A stretch of DNA of 64,000 bases from Marinobacter sp. F3R11 (GTDB lineage: Bacteria; Pseudomonadota; Gammaproteobacteria; Pseudomonadales; Oleiphilaceae), in contig NZ_QOCH01000010.1 of assembly GCF_003318275.1 (NCBI RefSeq), positions 1 through 64,000 of the forward strand. Direction: 5' to 3'. The notes below the pieces were generated by a model. The model saw only the letters and a list, made by a program, of their open reading frames with translations. It had not been told where the DNA came from and searched no databases. Shown piece after piece: positions 1 through 8,186 of this stretch. Position 1 is the first letter of the stretch. Every line of letters starts with the position of its first letter. Position numbers and translations under genes: made by a program.

Positions 1-77
1 TCAATTAAGTTCGTTCCCGGCCTGACGGCCGTACACCGGACGCCCTAGTTGGGCGCCGCTTAATTTTGGCGTTAGGC
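1..77 (+). repeat. Integron attC site (left end cut off by window)
   Basis: The end GTTAGGC (71-77) fits the attC R' core consensus GTTRRRY. AATTAAG (3-9) is complementary to CTTAATT (59-65), and two inner hairpins are visible: CGGCC (18-22) with GGCCG (27-31), and CGCCC (41-45) with GGGCG (51-55). This imperfect palindrome, closed by a 7-base core, is the normal shape of an attC site; its R'' core would lie just left of the window. It implies that a cassette array extends leftwards. No integrase gene is in the window. Confidence 0.75.
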
Positions 78-114
78 TAGATTTTTCCTCTACTGGATCG
101 GTGAGAGTGCTCTA

Positions 115-885
115 TTGTGGAGCCCGGTATTTCTGCATCGGAGGCGGGTGTTGTTGTCCAAAGGGATTCTTTTATTTGTCCGTACGGTGATTGTTTTAAT
201 CATCGTTATTGTCTTGCCTCAGGGCCTCATTTCCGTGGCCGCGGAACTGGGCGCAGAATTTGACCGAGGCAAAGCCATGAATATTCTGCTGGGATTTTTG
301 GTCTCCATTTTCCTCCTGATCCATTATGTACTCAGCCGAACGTGCCGTAGGGTAAGAGATAATCTTGTTCGTTCTGGCTACTTTGTTGATGCCCGTGGTT
401 TCATTGATCGTTTTCGAGATTTTTTTCTCGTCACTCTTAAAGGGGACTCACATCAGACTCTTTTACCCGCTGATAATGACGCACCCCGAATTACAGTATC
501 CGATGCTGGTTATCTGATACTCACTTTCGATGACTTCCCATCTGAGAATCTGCTCCTTATTCGGAAGCAAAACCCAGATGATTTTACAGAGGAGGAATTC
601 AGTGCCCTCAGTCAAAGCGATATCCTCCGCGTGTTCTACAAGGTCTACCCCAAGGAAAACGACGACAAGGTCGAGAGCTTCGCCTATTCGGCTGCCTGTA
701 TTAATTACTTTGCCAAGCTTGAGTCTAAATCAGGCATCCTCAAGATCGTGACCGAGCGACACGGTGAGTATGATATGACGGAGTACGCCCAAGATCTTCA
801 TGAAGTCGTCAGCAACTTGTCTGACCTGGTCTTTATGTTCAAATCGGAGGCGACCTCAAACCTTTCTTCATACGGTATTCACTAG
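115..885 (+). CDS. Unknown two-segment membrane protein, integron cassette gene
   Basis: I do not recognise this family. The longest frame is 256 codons from TTG 115. Hydrophobic segments lie at about residues 19-42 and 55-73, followed by a soluble region of about 180 residues without a clear motif, so it is probably an inner-membrane protein with a cytoplasmic or periplasmic C-terminal domain. The start is uncertain: GGAGG at 140-144 is well spaced for TTG 151 or TTG 154, which would shorten the protein by about 12 residues and put the first membrane segment close to the N-terminus. It is flanked by attC sites at 1-77 and 911-994, the layout of a mobile gene cassette, so function cannot be taken from its neighbours. 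Confidence 0.65.
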   Translation: MWSPVFLHRRRVLLSKGILLFVRTVIVLIIVIVLPQGLISVAAELGAEFDRGKAMNILLGFLVSIFLLIHYVLSRTCRRVRDNLVRSGYFVDARGFIDRFRDFFLVTLKGDSHQTLLPADNDAPRITVSDAGYLILTFDDFPSENLLLIRKQNPDDFTEEEFSALSQSDILRVFYKVYPKENDDKVESFAYSAACINYFAKLESKSGILKIVTERHGEYDMTEYAQDLHEVVSNLSDLVFMFKSEATSNLSSYGIH

Positions 886-910
886 CGGGGAATTGGGTTG
901 CTGCTAAATG

Positions 911-994
911 GCCTAACCAATGCAGGCACGGCGACGCCCACTACAATGCGCCTTCGGCTCCATGCCGTGGGCGCGCATGCTGCAAGCGTTATAA
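911..994 (+). repeat. attC site after the first cassette, degenerate R' core
   Basis: GCCTAAC (911-917) is a perfect R'' core (RYYYAAC). Inverted arms follow: TGCAG (921-925) with CTGCA (980-984), and CGCCCAC (935-941) with GTGGGCG (967-973). The opposite core is GTTATAA (988-994), which departs from GTTRRRY at two positions. Size, position directly after a gene and the paired arms support attC; the weak R' core suggests a decayed or poorly recombining site. Confidence 0.6.
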
Positions 995-1011
995 GCATTA
1001 AGGAAATCTGA

Positions 1012-1344
1012 ATGATGACCAAGGCAGGTGTAATTTTTTTATTTTTTCTATCAGGGTCTGCTTACGCGGCGGAAAAGCCCCCAGAGCTTTGGTCCTGGTT
1101 TAAAGATTTGAACAAATCCAAAGAGGCTTGCGAAATACAAAGCTCATATGCCCTGCAAGTTATAGGTCTGGAGAATCAGATTGAGAATGAGTACGGAATA
1201 TACGGAAATATAAAGTCAAACCGTGTCGTCGTTAAGTGCATAGAGATGTCACCTACCGAAAGCAAGCTCATGGTTGCAGTGGCCGGCTACAACAGGGATT
1301 CAGTAGAGCTTGTTAGAAATAAAATTGTTGATTCAATTTATTAA
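1012..1344 (+). CDS. Small exported protein of unknown function, probable cassette gene
   Basis: This 110-residue protein has a clear Sec signal: MMTK, a hydrophobic run to about residue 16, and a likely cleavage after Ala-Tyr-Ala at residue 19. The mature part, about 90 residues, has two cysteines (C40 and C76) that could form a disulfide in the periplasm. I recognise no family. The start at ATG 1012 (or 1015) follows AAGGAAA at 1000-1006. It lies immediately after the attC site at 911-994 and is A/T-rich compared with the core genes further right, in keeping with a cassette origin. Confidence 0.65.
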   Translation: MMTKAGVIFLFFLSGSAYAAEKPPELWSWFKDLNKSKEACEIQSSYALQVIGLENQIENEYGIYGNIKSNRVVVKCIEMSPTESKLMVAVAGYNRDSVELVRNKIVDSIY

Positions 1345-1350
1345 GATCAT

Positions 1351-1410
1351 GCTTATAGGCCGCAGCTGGAATCAGGGAGATTTGAAATCTTCGTCACGCT
1401 GGGTTTAAGC
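1351..1410 (+). repeat. Possible degenerate attC-like inverted repeat
   Basis: Between the second and third small genes, GCTTATA (1351-1357) and GTTTAAGC (1403-1410) are partly complementary at the two ends, and CAGC (1362-1365) faces GCTG (1398-1401). Neither core fits the attC consensus. The only support is its place directly behind a small gene in a cassette region. Confidence 0.25.
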
Positions 1411-1447
1411 GGATCTACACTGTTTGAGTTTCATTAGGAGGGAATAT

Positions 1448-1984
1448 ATGAAGTGTCCCAAATGCAGGGTCGTTGATCTGAAACCTACGAAATTGGAGGA
1501 TGGCCTTCCTGTTATGGGCTGTCCAGAGTGTGAAGGTTCCTTGTTGTCGCTGCTTTACTATCGGGACTGGGCTGAAAGAAATGTCCCGGTTGAGCAAACG
1601 GACGGAATACAAAGCGAAGTGTCGGTAGATAATGACACGGCAACTGCACTTTCGTGCCCTAAATGCAGCAAGTTGATGACAAAGTATTCTATTGCAAGCC
1701 AGCATAAAAACAGAATTGATCTGTGCGGTTTCTGTGATGAGTCGTGGCTGGACGGAAGTGAATGGAAGCTTCTGAAATCGCTTGAACTTGCACATCGCCT
1801 ACCAAAAGTGTTTACCGACCAATGGCAGAGAAATGTGCGTGGAGAGAAAATGGAAGCGATGAAGATTGAGCGGCTAAGACGGGTTGTAGGCCAAAGTGAC
1901 TCTGACAAAGCCGTTGAAATAAAAAGCTGGCTTAAAGACCATGACAATAAGGCTGCGATAATTCAGTTCATCGGATCGGATTGA
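1448..1984 (+). CDS. Double zinc-ribbon protein (zf-TFIIB-like)
   Basis: A 178-residue protein with two four-cysteine zinc ribbons: C3/C6 with C25/C28, and C70/C73 with C93/C96. The pattern of CPKC, a short basic stretch, then CxxC followed by a bulky 'SWLDGSEW'-type segment resembles the zf-TFIIB family of small metal-binding proteins. The last 80 residues are charged and probably helical. ATG 1448 is preferred over an upstream start at 1424 because a strong AGGAGGG lies just upstream, at about 1436-1442. The molecular role of such proteins is unknown. It sits in the integron-like region and may be a third cassette, though its flanking repeats are weak. Confidence 0.7.
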   Translation: MKCPKCRVVDLKPTKLEDGLPVMGCPECEGSLLSLLYYRDWAERNVPVEQTDGIQSEVSVDNDTATALSCPKCSKLMTKYSIASQHKNRIDLCGFCDESWLDGSEWKLLKSLELAHRLPKVFTDQWQRNVRGEKMEAMKIERLRRVVGQSDSDKAVEIKSWLKDHDNKAAIIQFIGSD

Positions 1985-2432
1985 TTCTGGGCCAGTACTA
2001 ATAATTCCAGGTTGACGATGAGCGTCCATGGTATTTAAACGAGAGCTTTGCGCCCAAAGCCGGGGCGGATTCAACTGCATTCACGAGGTTTAAGTCCATT
2101 TTGGTGCGTTCTGCTGTTCAGTGACGACTCTTTCATTCTGTTTTTTTCCTTAACCTGAAGTTTTCAGAAGCGTTCAATGCTCTGGCAAGCTCTGTCCTGA
2201 GCGGGCTACAGGGTAGTCGCGATTGTTGTCAGCGTTTTCTCTTGAAATTGCATGCGCAGGTCATCATGGCCTGTAATTTGCCCTTGCTTATATCTGTTCA
2301 GTGGACCAATTTTCGTTTAATGGGTTTATTCGCTGCTTTGCACCTCAATGCAGTCGTAAGATCGATAAACAGCGGATTGGCATGCTGAGATTAACATGAA
2401 GGGTTGATAACAGATCGTCATAGGAGCCTGGC
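1985..2432. other. Intergenic region between cassette-like genes and purine locus
   Basis: No convincing gene lies in these 448 bases. TTTAAAC (2034-2040) and GTTTAAG (2088-2094) form another weak, attC-like pair of ends around a small hairpin (GCTTTG 2045-2050 with CAAAGC 2055-2060), which could mark the right boundary of the array. The rest is probably leader DNA of the permease gene; AGGAG at 2422-2426 is its ribosome binding site. Confidence 0.4.
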
Positions 2433-3878
2433 ATGCAAACTAACAGTGACACGGTAATCAGCGACGAAGACAGCGCTCTGCGGCCCATAACCAGGAAGGA
2501 AAAAACCTGGGGCTCGTTCGCAATATTCAACGTGTGGGCCAACGATATTCAGTCTTTGTTTGGCTACACCCTGGTGGCATCTCTGTTTATTTCATTTGGT
2601 GTAAGCGGGTGGACTGCATTCATTGCTTTGATCGCGGCAGGCCTGTTCGTCATGTGCATGGTCAACCTGTCCGGCGCGGCAGGCGAACGTTATGGCATTT
2701 CCTATCCCGTATTTGCCCGCGCCAGTATGGGTACGGCAGGCGCCAAGTTGCCTGCGATTTTGCGCGCAGTTGTCGCAGTGTTCTGGTATGGGGCGCAAGT
2801 CTACTTTGCCTCAACTGCTCTGGCATTGTTGATCAAGTCCGTAACAGGCGCTCAGTATGAAGCCATGTTCCTGGGTTTGAGCAGCGTCGACTGGGTGGCC
2901 TTCCTGTTCGTATGGGGTTTTCACATCTTTATCTTCTGGCGCGGTATGAACTGGGTTGAAGGCTTTTTGAACCTGGCGGGTCCGTTTGTGTATGCCGTGA
3001 TGATTGCCTTGTTGATCGTGCTTTGGAATAAGTCAGACGGAAAGCTGCTTTCGGCGGCACAAACTATTTTTGCTAACCCCAACGCTACGTGGAAAACCGA
3101 GATGTCTGGTTTTGTTGCCATCTTTGGCACCATGGTGGCCTATTTTGCAGCGGTGATGATTAACTTCAGTGATTTTTCACGCTTTGCAAAAGACAAGCAG
3201 GCTATGGTCGTCGGCAACCTCTGGGGTTTGCCTATGAACATGATCCTTTTCTCTGCCCTGGCTTTGCTCACCACTGCAGGCGCAGCGGTGGTCTATGGTG
3301 AGGCCATCATCAACCCCACTGAAATTGTGGAGCGTTCCGACAGTGTATTCCTGGGCATAATCGCAGCTATTACCTTCTTTGCCGCAACTGTTGGTATCAA
3401 CTTGGTCGCCAACTTCATTCCTGCGGTTAACGGTATTGCCAATTTGTCTCCATCGACCATCAGTTTTCGCAAGGCTGGTCTGATTACATCGGGGTTTGCG
3501 CTGGTGATTGGGGGGCTGTGGACTGCGGTGATCAGCCAGATAGGTATTGCTGGTTTTGTAAATACGCTGGGCGCGACCCTGGCTCCGCTGTTCGGTATTT
3601 TGGTTGTTGATTACTACGTAGTGCGTAAACAAGAACTTAGCAGTGTGGACCTCTACAGCATGGAAGCTGGCCAGTACCACTACCGGAACGGCTGGCATGA
3701 CAACGCAGTCATTGCATTTTTGATCGCAGGAGTATTTTCAGTGGCTACAGTGTGGGTGCCTGTACTGGCCGATTTGTCTGGCTATGCCTGGATTATTGGC
3801 GCCGCATTGGGAGGGTTTATTTACTATGTGCGCACAAAAAACTATGAAGCTATCTTGATTCAGCCTGGCTCCCTGTAG
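2433..3878 (+). CDS. NCS1-family nucleobase/allantoin:cation symporter
   Basis: This 481-residue inner-membrane protein has about 12 hydrophobic segments and the N-terminal feature of the NCS1 family (purine, cytosine, uracil, allantoin, hydantoin symporters): a conserved stretch with N-V-W-A-N-D-I-Q near residues 33-40, before membrane segment 1. Full length for the family. ATG 2433 follows AGGAG at 2422-2426. The neighbours downstream are the allantoin-degradation genes puuE (broken) and allE, so allantoin or a related ureide or purine is the likely substrate; this is inference from context. It reads in the same direction as both genes and probably opens their transcript. Confidence 0.85.
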   Translation: MQTNSDTVISDEDSALRPITRKEKTWGSFAIFNVWANDIQSLFGYTLVASLFISFGVSGWTAFIALIAAGLFVMCMVNLSGAAGERYGISYPVFARASMGTAGAKLPAILRAVVAVFWYGAQVYFASTALALLIKSVTGAQYEAMFLGLSSVDWVAFLFVWGFHIFIFWRGMNWVEGFLNLAGPFVYAVMIALLIVLWNKSDGKLLSAAQTIFANPNATWKTEMSGFVAIFGTMVAYFAAVMINFSDFSRFAKDKQAMVVGNLWGLPMNMILFSALALLTTAGAAVVYGEAIINPTEIVERSDSVFLGIIAAITFFAATVGINLVANFIPAVNGIANLSPSTISFRKAGLITSGFALVIGGLWTAVISQIGIAGFVNTLGATLAPLFGILVVDYYVVRKQELSSVDLYSMEAGQYHYRNGWHDNAVIAFLIAGVFSVATVWVPVLADLSGYAWIIGAALGGFIYYVRTKNYEAILIQPGSL

Positions 3879-3893
3879 AACCGAACACATTCA

Positions 3894-4838
3894 GTGTCCC
3901 GAGCCACCTTCCGGAGGCCGGCAGCAATGCGCTGGTCAGGCGAGGCAAAGAAAGGGGGGCGCCACGTCGTTGATGGTGTCGGTTACGGCAGGGACGTGCC
4001 ACACGCAAAATGGCCGGGCCGGGCCCGCATCGCTGTTCAGTTTGTGCTCAATTATGAAGAAGGCGGGGATAGCTGTACCCTCCATGGGGATAGTCACTCA
4101 GAGCGATTCCTCTCTTAGATTGTCGGTGCTGAAGCGTTTCCGGACCGGCACATGAGTATGGAGTCCATATACGAATACGGCTCCAGGGTCGGGGTGTGGC
4201 GGATCCTTAAAGAATTCGAAAAACGCGATCTGCCGCTTACGGTTTTTGGCGTGGCCATGGCGTTTAAAGAGTTGGGGCACGAAATTGCCTGTCACGGCTG
4301 GAGCTGGCTTCATTACCAGGATATGCCCGAGGCGATGGAACGGGAGCATATGAAACGTGCTATAGAGATTTTCCAGCGACTTTACGGAGAAAAGCCGCTG
4401 GGCTGGTACACCGGCCGTGATAGCCCAAATACCCGGCGTCTGGTGTTGGATGAAGGAAGCTTTGCCTATGACAGCGATTATTATGGCGACGATCTGCCAT
4501 TCTGGACCCAGGCAGCTGATAGCCAAGGGGAGTATCACAATCATCTTGTGGCGCCTTATACCCTGGATACCAACGACATACGTTTTGCCTCGCCACAAGG
4601 TTTCAATACCAGCGACCACTTCTTCAGCTACCTGAAGGATGCTTTCGATGTGCTATATGACGAAGGCAGAGAACTGCCCAAAATGCTCTCGGTGGGCCTG
4701 CATTGTCGTTTGATTGGCCGTCCGGGACGTTTCCGGGCGTTGCAGCGTTTTCTTGATTATATAGAAGCTCATGATCATGTCTGGGTAACTCGTCGTATCG
4801 ATATCGCCCGCCATTGGATCGAACGTCATCTTGTATAA
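3894..4838 (+). pseudogene. puuE: Broken puuE-type allantoinase (polysaccharide deacetylase fold)
   Basis: PuuE hydrolyses allantoin to allantoate. Both halves are one reading frame: residues up to ERFLS end at a TAG (4116-4118), and the frame continues as IVGAEAFPDRHMSMESIYEYG, exactly as in intact relatives, where a Glu normally stands at the stop position (GAG to TAG). A second lesion follows: after VFGVAMA (about 4240-4260) some 10-13 residues of a helix that usually precede 'FLEAGHEIACHG' are missing without loss of frame. The N-terminus before GYGRDVPH is also unlike relatives and lacks a clear start. A truncated protein from ATG 4152 would lack the N-terminal strand and the helix, so function is unlikely. 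Readthrough of the TAG is the only route to a near-complete product. Confidence 0.8.
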
Positions 4839-4862
4839 GTTTTCCTCTGTTAAGGAGCCGTT

Positions 4863-5711
4863 ATGGCCCAGTGCCCGAGCGAACCGAAGACCTACTATGC
4901 GCCTACCGGCGGTCACCCACCGCAAACTCAGCTGCTGACAGACCGTGCTGTGTTCACCGAGGCCTACGCAGTGATCCCCAAAGGCGTCATGCGCGACATT
5001 GTTACCAGTTATCTGCCCTTCTGGACCGGTACTCGTTTGTGGGTGCTGTCGCGCCCGCTGACTGGCTTTGCCGAGACCTTCTCACAGTACATCATGGAAG
5101 TGCAGCCGGGTGGTGGCAGTGACAGGCCGGAAACGGATCCGGGCGCTGAAGCGGTGCTGTTCATTGTTGAGGGTGAACTGACACTGACTCTGAGTGGAGA
5201 GGAGCACAGTATGCAACCGGGCGGCTACGCGTTTATTCCTCCGGGCAGTGAGTGGACATTGCGCAATAGCTCAGGCGAGATAGTACGCTTTCACTGGATT
5301 CGCAAAGCCTATGAGAAAGTAGAGGGTATTGATGTGCCCGAGGCCTTTGTAACCAACGAAACCCTGATCGATCCGGTTGTAATGCCTGATACCAATGGCT
5401 GCTGGAGTACTACCCGGTTTGTTGATAGTCAGGATATGCGCCACGATATGCAGGTGAATATCGTTAATTTTATGCCCGGTGGTGTAATCCCCTTTGCTGA
5501 AACCCATGTGATGGAGCATGGTTTGTATGTACTGGAAGGCAAGGCTGTGTATCTGTTAAATAAGGACTGGGTCGAGGTGGAAGCTGGCGATTACATGTGG
5601 TTACGCGCATTCTGCCCGCAGGCCTGTTACGCCGGAGGGCCGGGCCCGTTCCGTTATTTGTTATACAAGGATGTTAACCGGCACATGAAACTTCCAACTT
5701 ACGGCCGTTGA
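4863..5711 (+). CDS. allE: (S)-ureidoglycine aminohydrolase
   Basis: AllE (UGlyAH) releases ammonia from (S)-ureidoglycine to give (S)-ureidoglycolate, the step after allantoate amidohydrolase in ureide breakdown. The 282-residue protein is a bicupin: cupin 1 at about residues 75-150 (glycine-rich turn PGGGSDRP, then EGELTLTLSG and PPGSEW) and cupin 2 at about 195-270 (PGGVIPFAETHVMEHG, VLEGKAVY, and the PQACYAGGPGPFRYLLYKD end typical of UGlyAH). The Glu/His cluster in cupin 2 is the probable Mn-binding site. Start at ATG 4863 behind AAGGAG (4852-4857). It looks intact although the preceding allantoinase gene is broken. Confidence 0.9.
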   Translation: MAQCPSEPKTYYAPTGGHPPQTQLLTDRAVFTEAYAVIPKGVMRDIVTSYLPFWTGTRLWVLSRPLTGFAETFSQYIMEVQPGGGSDRPETDPGAEAVLFIVEGELTLTLSGEEHSMQPGGYAFIPPGSEWTLRNSSGEIVRFHWIRKAYEKVEGIDVPEAFVTNETLIDPVVMPDTNGCWSTTRFVDSQDMRHDMQVNIVNFMPGGVIPFAETHVMEHGLYVLEGKAVYLLNKDWVEVEAGDYMWLRAFCPQACYAGGPGPFRYLLYKDVNRHMKLPTYGR

Positions 5712-5742
5712 TCGCGTCCGTAAGAAGTTCAGGAGAAAACCG

Positions 5743-6342
5743 ATAAAATACTTATGGGGCAGTGTTTTTCTGATCGTTCTTGTGTGGTCAGGGATCAATC
5801 CGAAAGATCAGATAACCTGGTTTTTGGAGGTGCTTCCGGCGCTGATTGGAGCTGCTGTTCTTGCGGCTACCTATCGCAGCTTTGCGCTGACACCGGTTCT
5901 GTACCTGCTGATTCTGATGCACTGTGTGATTTTGATGATCGGTGGTCATTACACCTATGCCGAGGTGCCGTTTTTTGATGGGTTGTTTGGGGCGGAGCGG
6001 AATAACTACGACAAGCTCGGTCACTTCTTTCAGGGCTTTGTGCCTGCACTTATCGCAAGAGAAGTACTGATCAGAAAGTGTGTAGTGAACGGGCGAGGCT
6101 GGCTGAATCTGTTTGTGATCTGTGTAGCTTTGTCATTCAGTGCGTTTTATGAGCTGATCGAATGGTGGATTGCGGTGATCTCAGGTGCGGGCGCTAAAGC
6201 CTTCCTGGGGACTCAGGGTTATATCTGGGATACACAGTCCGATATGGCTTTTGCTTTGGTCGGGGCGATGTCTTCGCTGGTTTTGCTTTCCAGGTACCAC
6301 GATCGTCAGATCAGGATCGTAACAGGCCCCTCCACTCGGTGA
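5743..6342 (+). CDS. yjdF: YjdF/DUF2238 membrane protein with probable ATA start
   Basis: A small inner-membrane protein with about six hydrophobic segments and the DUF2238 signature: D-K-L-G-H-F-F-Q-G-F in the middle, then F-Y-E-L-I-E-W-W and a conserved GYIWDTQSDM. Function unknown. Relatives begin with M-K-Y-L-W-G; here the same frame reads ATA AAA TAC TTA TGG GGC from 5743, and AGGAG (5731-5735) is ideally spaced for that ATA. No ATG or GTG lies nearer than GTG 5782, which would delete most of the first membrane helix. I therefore place the start at ATA, a very rare but known initiation codon. It follows allE by 31 bases and may be in the same transcript. Confidence 0.7.
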   Translation: MKYLWGSVFLIVLVWSGINPKDQITWFLEVLPALIGAAVLAATYRSFALTPVLYLLILMHCVILMIGGHYTYAEVPFFDGLFGAERNNYDKLGHFFQGFVPALIAREVLIRKCVVNGRGWLNLFVICVALSFSAFYELIEWWIAVISGAGAKAFLGTQGYIWDTQSDMAFALVGAMSSLVLLSRYHDRQIRIVTGPSTR

Positions 6343-6354
6343 AAGGGGAGGGGC
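6326..6354. terminator. Hairpin between convergent yjdF and ychF
   Basis: GCCCCTCC (6326-6333) pairs perfectly with GGAGGGGC (6347-6354), spanning the stop codon of the yjdF-like gene. There is no clear T-run. It lies between two convergent genes, where a terminator is expected. Confidence 0.45.
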
Positions 6355-6363
6355 TGGTACCTG

Positions 6364-7455
6364 CTAAACGTTAAACCGGAAGTGAATAACGTCGCCGTCT
6401 TTCACGATGTACTCTTTGCCTTCCAGGCGCCACTTGCCGGCATCTTTGGCTCCCGCTTCGCCACGGTATTGTACAAAGTCTTCGTAGGCGATAACCTCGG
6501 CGCGGATGAACCCGCGTTCAAAGTCTGTGTGGATCACAGCCGCTGCCTGTGGCGCTGTAGCGCCAATTTTGACCGTCCAGGCCCTTACTTCTTTAACGCC
6601 GGCCGTAAAGTAGGTCTGCAGGCCCAATAGGCTGTAGCCAGCCCGTATAACCCGGTCCAGTCCGGCTTCTTCCATGCCCATTTCTTCCAGAAACATGCTT
6701 TTCTCGTCGTCTTCCAGCTCCGAGATTTCTGCTTCAATTTTGTTGCAGATAGGTACCACTATGGCATTTTCTTCCGCTGCAATTTCGCGAACAGTGTCGA
6801 GGTAGGGGTTATTTTCGAAGCCATCCTCCGCGACGTTGGCAATGTACATTGTTGGCTTGATGGTGAGCAGGCACAGTTCACGGATCAGCAGCAGCTCATC
6901 TTTATCCAGCCCCATGCTGCGAACGGGTTTGCCTTCGTTCAGCACGGGCAAAAGGCGTTCGAAAATTTCCAGTTGGGCTTTGGCTTCTTTGTCGCCACTT
7001 TTGGCGATGCGCTGAACTCGCTTGATGGCTTTCTCTACAGTATCCATGTCAGCCAGGGCGAGCTCGGTGTTAATGACTTCAATGTCCGCGGCAGGATCGA
7101 TCTTGTTGGCAACGTGAATCACGTTGCTGTCGTCAAAGCAGCGAACAACATGAGCGATGGCTTCGGTCTGCCGGATATTGGCCAGAAACTGATTGCCCAG
7201 GCCTTCACCTTTGGATGCACCGGCTACAAGGCCTGCAATGTCTACGAATTCCATTGTGGTGGGAACTACTCTTTCCGGCTTTACGATTTCTGCGAGTTTG
7301 GTAAGCCGGGGGTCGGGCATGGCGACCACGCCTGCGTTTGGCTCAATGGTGCAGAACGGGAAGTTTTCCGCGCCAATGCCTGCTTTTGTCAGTGCGTTGA
7401 ACAGGGTGGATTTGCCGACGTTAGGTAGGCCGACGATGCCGCAGTTAAAACCCAT
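6364..7455 (-). CDS. ychF: Redox-responsive ribosome-binding ATPase YchF
   Basis: YchF (EngD, Ola1 in eukaryotes) is an Obg-family P-loop protein that hydrolyses ATP rather than GTP and binds ribosomes. At 363 residues it is full length. Visible motifs are the Walker [10 protein letters not shown] at residues 8-16, [11 protein letters not shown] in switch [21 protein letters not shown] (G3 and switch region), the noncanonical N-x-x-E-type region in place of NKxD that gives ATP preference, and the C-terminal TGS-like domain ending [15 protein letters not shown]. It is last in the minus-strand run behind pth and rplY, the common gammaproteobacterial order; pth ends 116 bases upstream. Confidence 0.97.
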   Translation of the reverse strand: MGFNCGIVGLPNVGKSTLFNALTKAGIGAENFPFCTIEPNAGVVAMPDPRLTKLAEIVKPERVVPTTMEFVDIAGLVAGASKGEGLGNQFLANIRQTEAIAHVVRCFDDSNVIHVANKIDPAADIEVINTELALADMDTVEKAIKRVQRIAKSGDKEAKAQLEIFERLLPVLNEGKPVRSMGLDKDELLLIRELCLLTIKPTMYIANVAEDGFENNPYLDTVREIAAEENAIVVPICNKIEAEISELEDDEKSMFLEEMGMEEAGLDRVIRAGYSLLGLQTYFTAGVKEVRAWTVKIGATAPQAAAVIHTDFERGFIRAEVIAYEDFVQYRGEAGAKDAGKWRLEGKEYIVKDGDVIHFRFNV

Positions 7456-7571
7456 GGAGTGCCTCTGCTGGTACGGGAAAATTTGGCCGGATTATACCGG
7501 TGTAGGGCAGCGGGTGCGAGTGTGGGATCCAGGGAGTGGCACAATCGCCCGTAGCTATAGTTCGTTCAGGT

Positions 7572-8165
7572 TCAGGCGCTGGCAGGCTTGAAGCTGTGTA
7601 AGTGGTTCATAGCTGCCGCAAGTTTGCCTGAAGCGGCTTCGGGCAGAACCCGCATGATTTCGTCGAATACGGCGTTCAGGTCTTCTGTTTCCCGCTTGCC
7701 AAGACGACCCAGTACATAGCCGGTTACTTTTCGGCTGTCACCGGGATGGCCGATGCCAATGCGGAGCCGCTGGAATTCGTTGGTGCCAAGATGGGCGATG
7801 GTGTCTCTCAGACCGTTATGTCCGCCGTGGCCTCCACCTTTTTTGAACTTGGCTGTGCCGGGGGGCAGGTCGAGCTCATCATGAGCGATCAATATCTGGC
7901 CGGGAGGAATTTTGAAAAAATCTGCGAGGGCTTTTACAGATAAGCCGCTGCGGTTCATGAAGGTGCCGGGATTCAGCAGGTGAAGATCAAGGCCTTGCCA
8001 CTGAATGCGGGCATAGTGCCCATGGTACTTTTTTTCGGGGCGGAGCGACTGGCCCGCATCGCGAGCCAGTGCTTCAACGAAGAGGGCGCCAGCATTATGG
8101 CGGGTATTCTCGTAGTCAGGACCGGGATTTCCCAGCCCAACCACCATGACAATATCCTGTGCCAT
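7572..8165 (-). CDS. pth: Peptidyl-tRNA hydrolase
   Basis: Pth frees tRNA from peptidyl-tRNA dropped by stalled ribosomes and is normally essential. The 197-residue protein has the family motifs GLGNPG (residues 10-15), the catalytic His in TRHNAG (H23), TFMNRSG with the substrate-contacting Asn, HDELDLPPG with the conserved Asp, and GHNGLRD. A small departure is NPGTFMN where many relatives have KPxTFMN. ATG 8165 follows GGAGG with about nine bases between. It begins 21 bases after the rplY stop and is probably cotranscribed with it. Confidence 0.97.
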   Translation of the reverse strand: MAQDIVMVVGLGNPGPDYENTRHNAGALFVEALARDAGQSLRPEKKYHGHYARIQWQGLDLHLLNPGTFMNRSGLSVKALADFFKIPPGQILIAHDELDLPPGTAKFKKGGGHGGHNGLRDTIAHLGTNEFQRLRIGIGHPGDSRKVTGYVLGRLGKRETEDLNAVFDEIMRVLPEAASGKLAAAMNHLHSFKPASA

Positions 8166-8186
8166 CTGCCAGCGCCTCCGGAGTAA

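Noticed and set aside
3894..4118. A separate 74-residue gene before puuE
   Set aside because: Its last 55 residues are the N-terminus of PuuE in the same frame as the downstream part, so it is the front of a broken gene rather than an independent one.
4116..4118. TAG read as a special amino acid (pyrrolysine) in puuE
   Set aside because: The second lesion in the same gene and the lack of any pyrrolysine machinery in view make a plain nonsense mutation far more likely.
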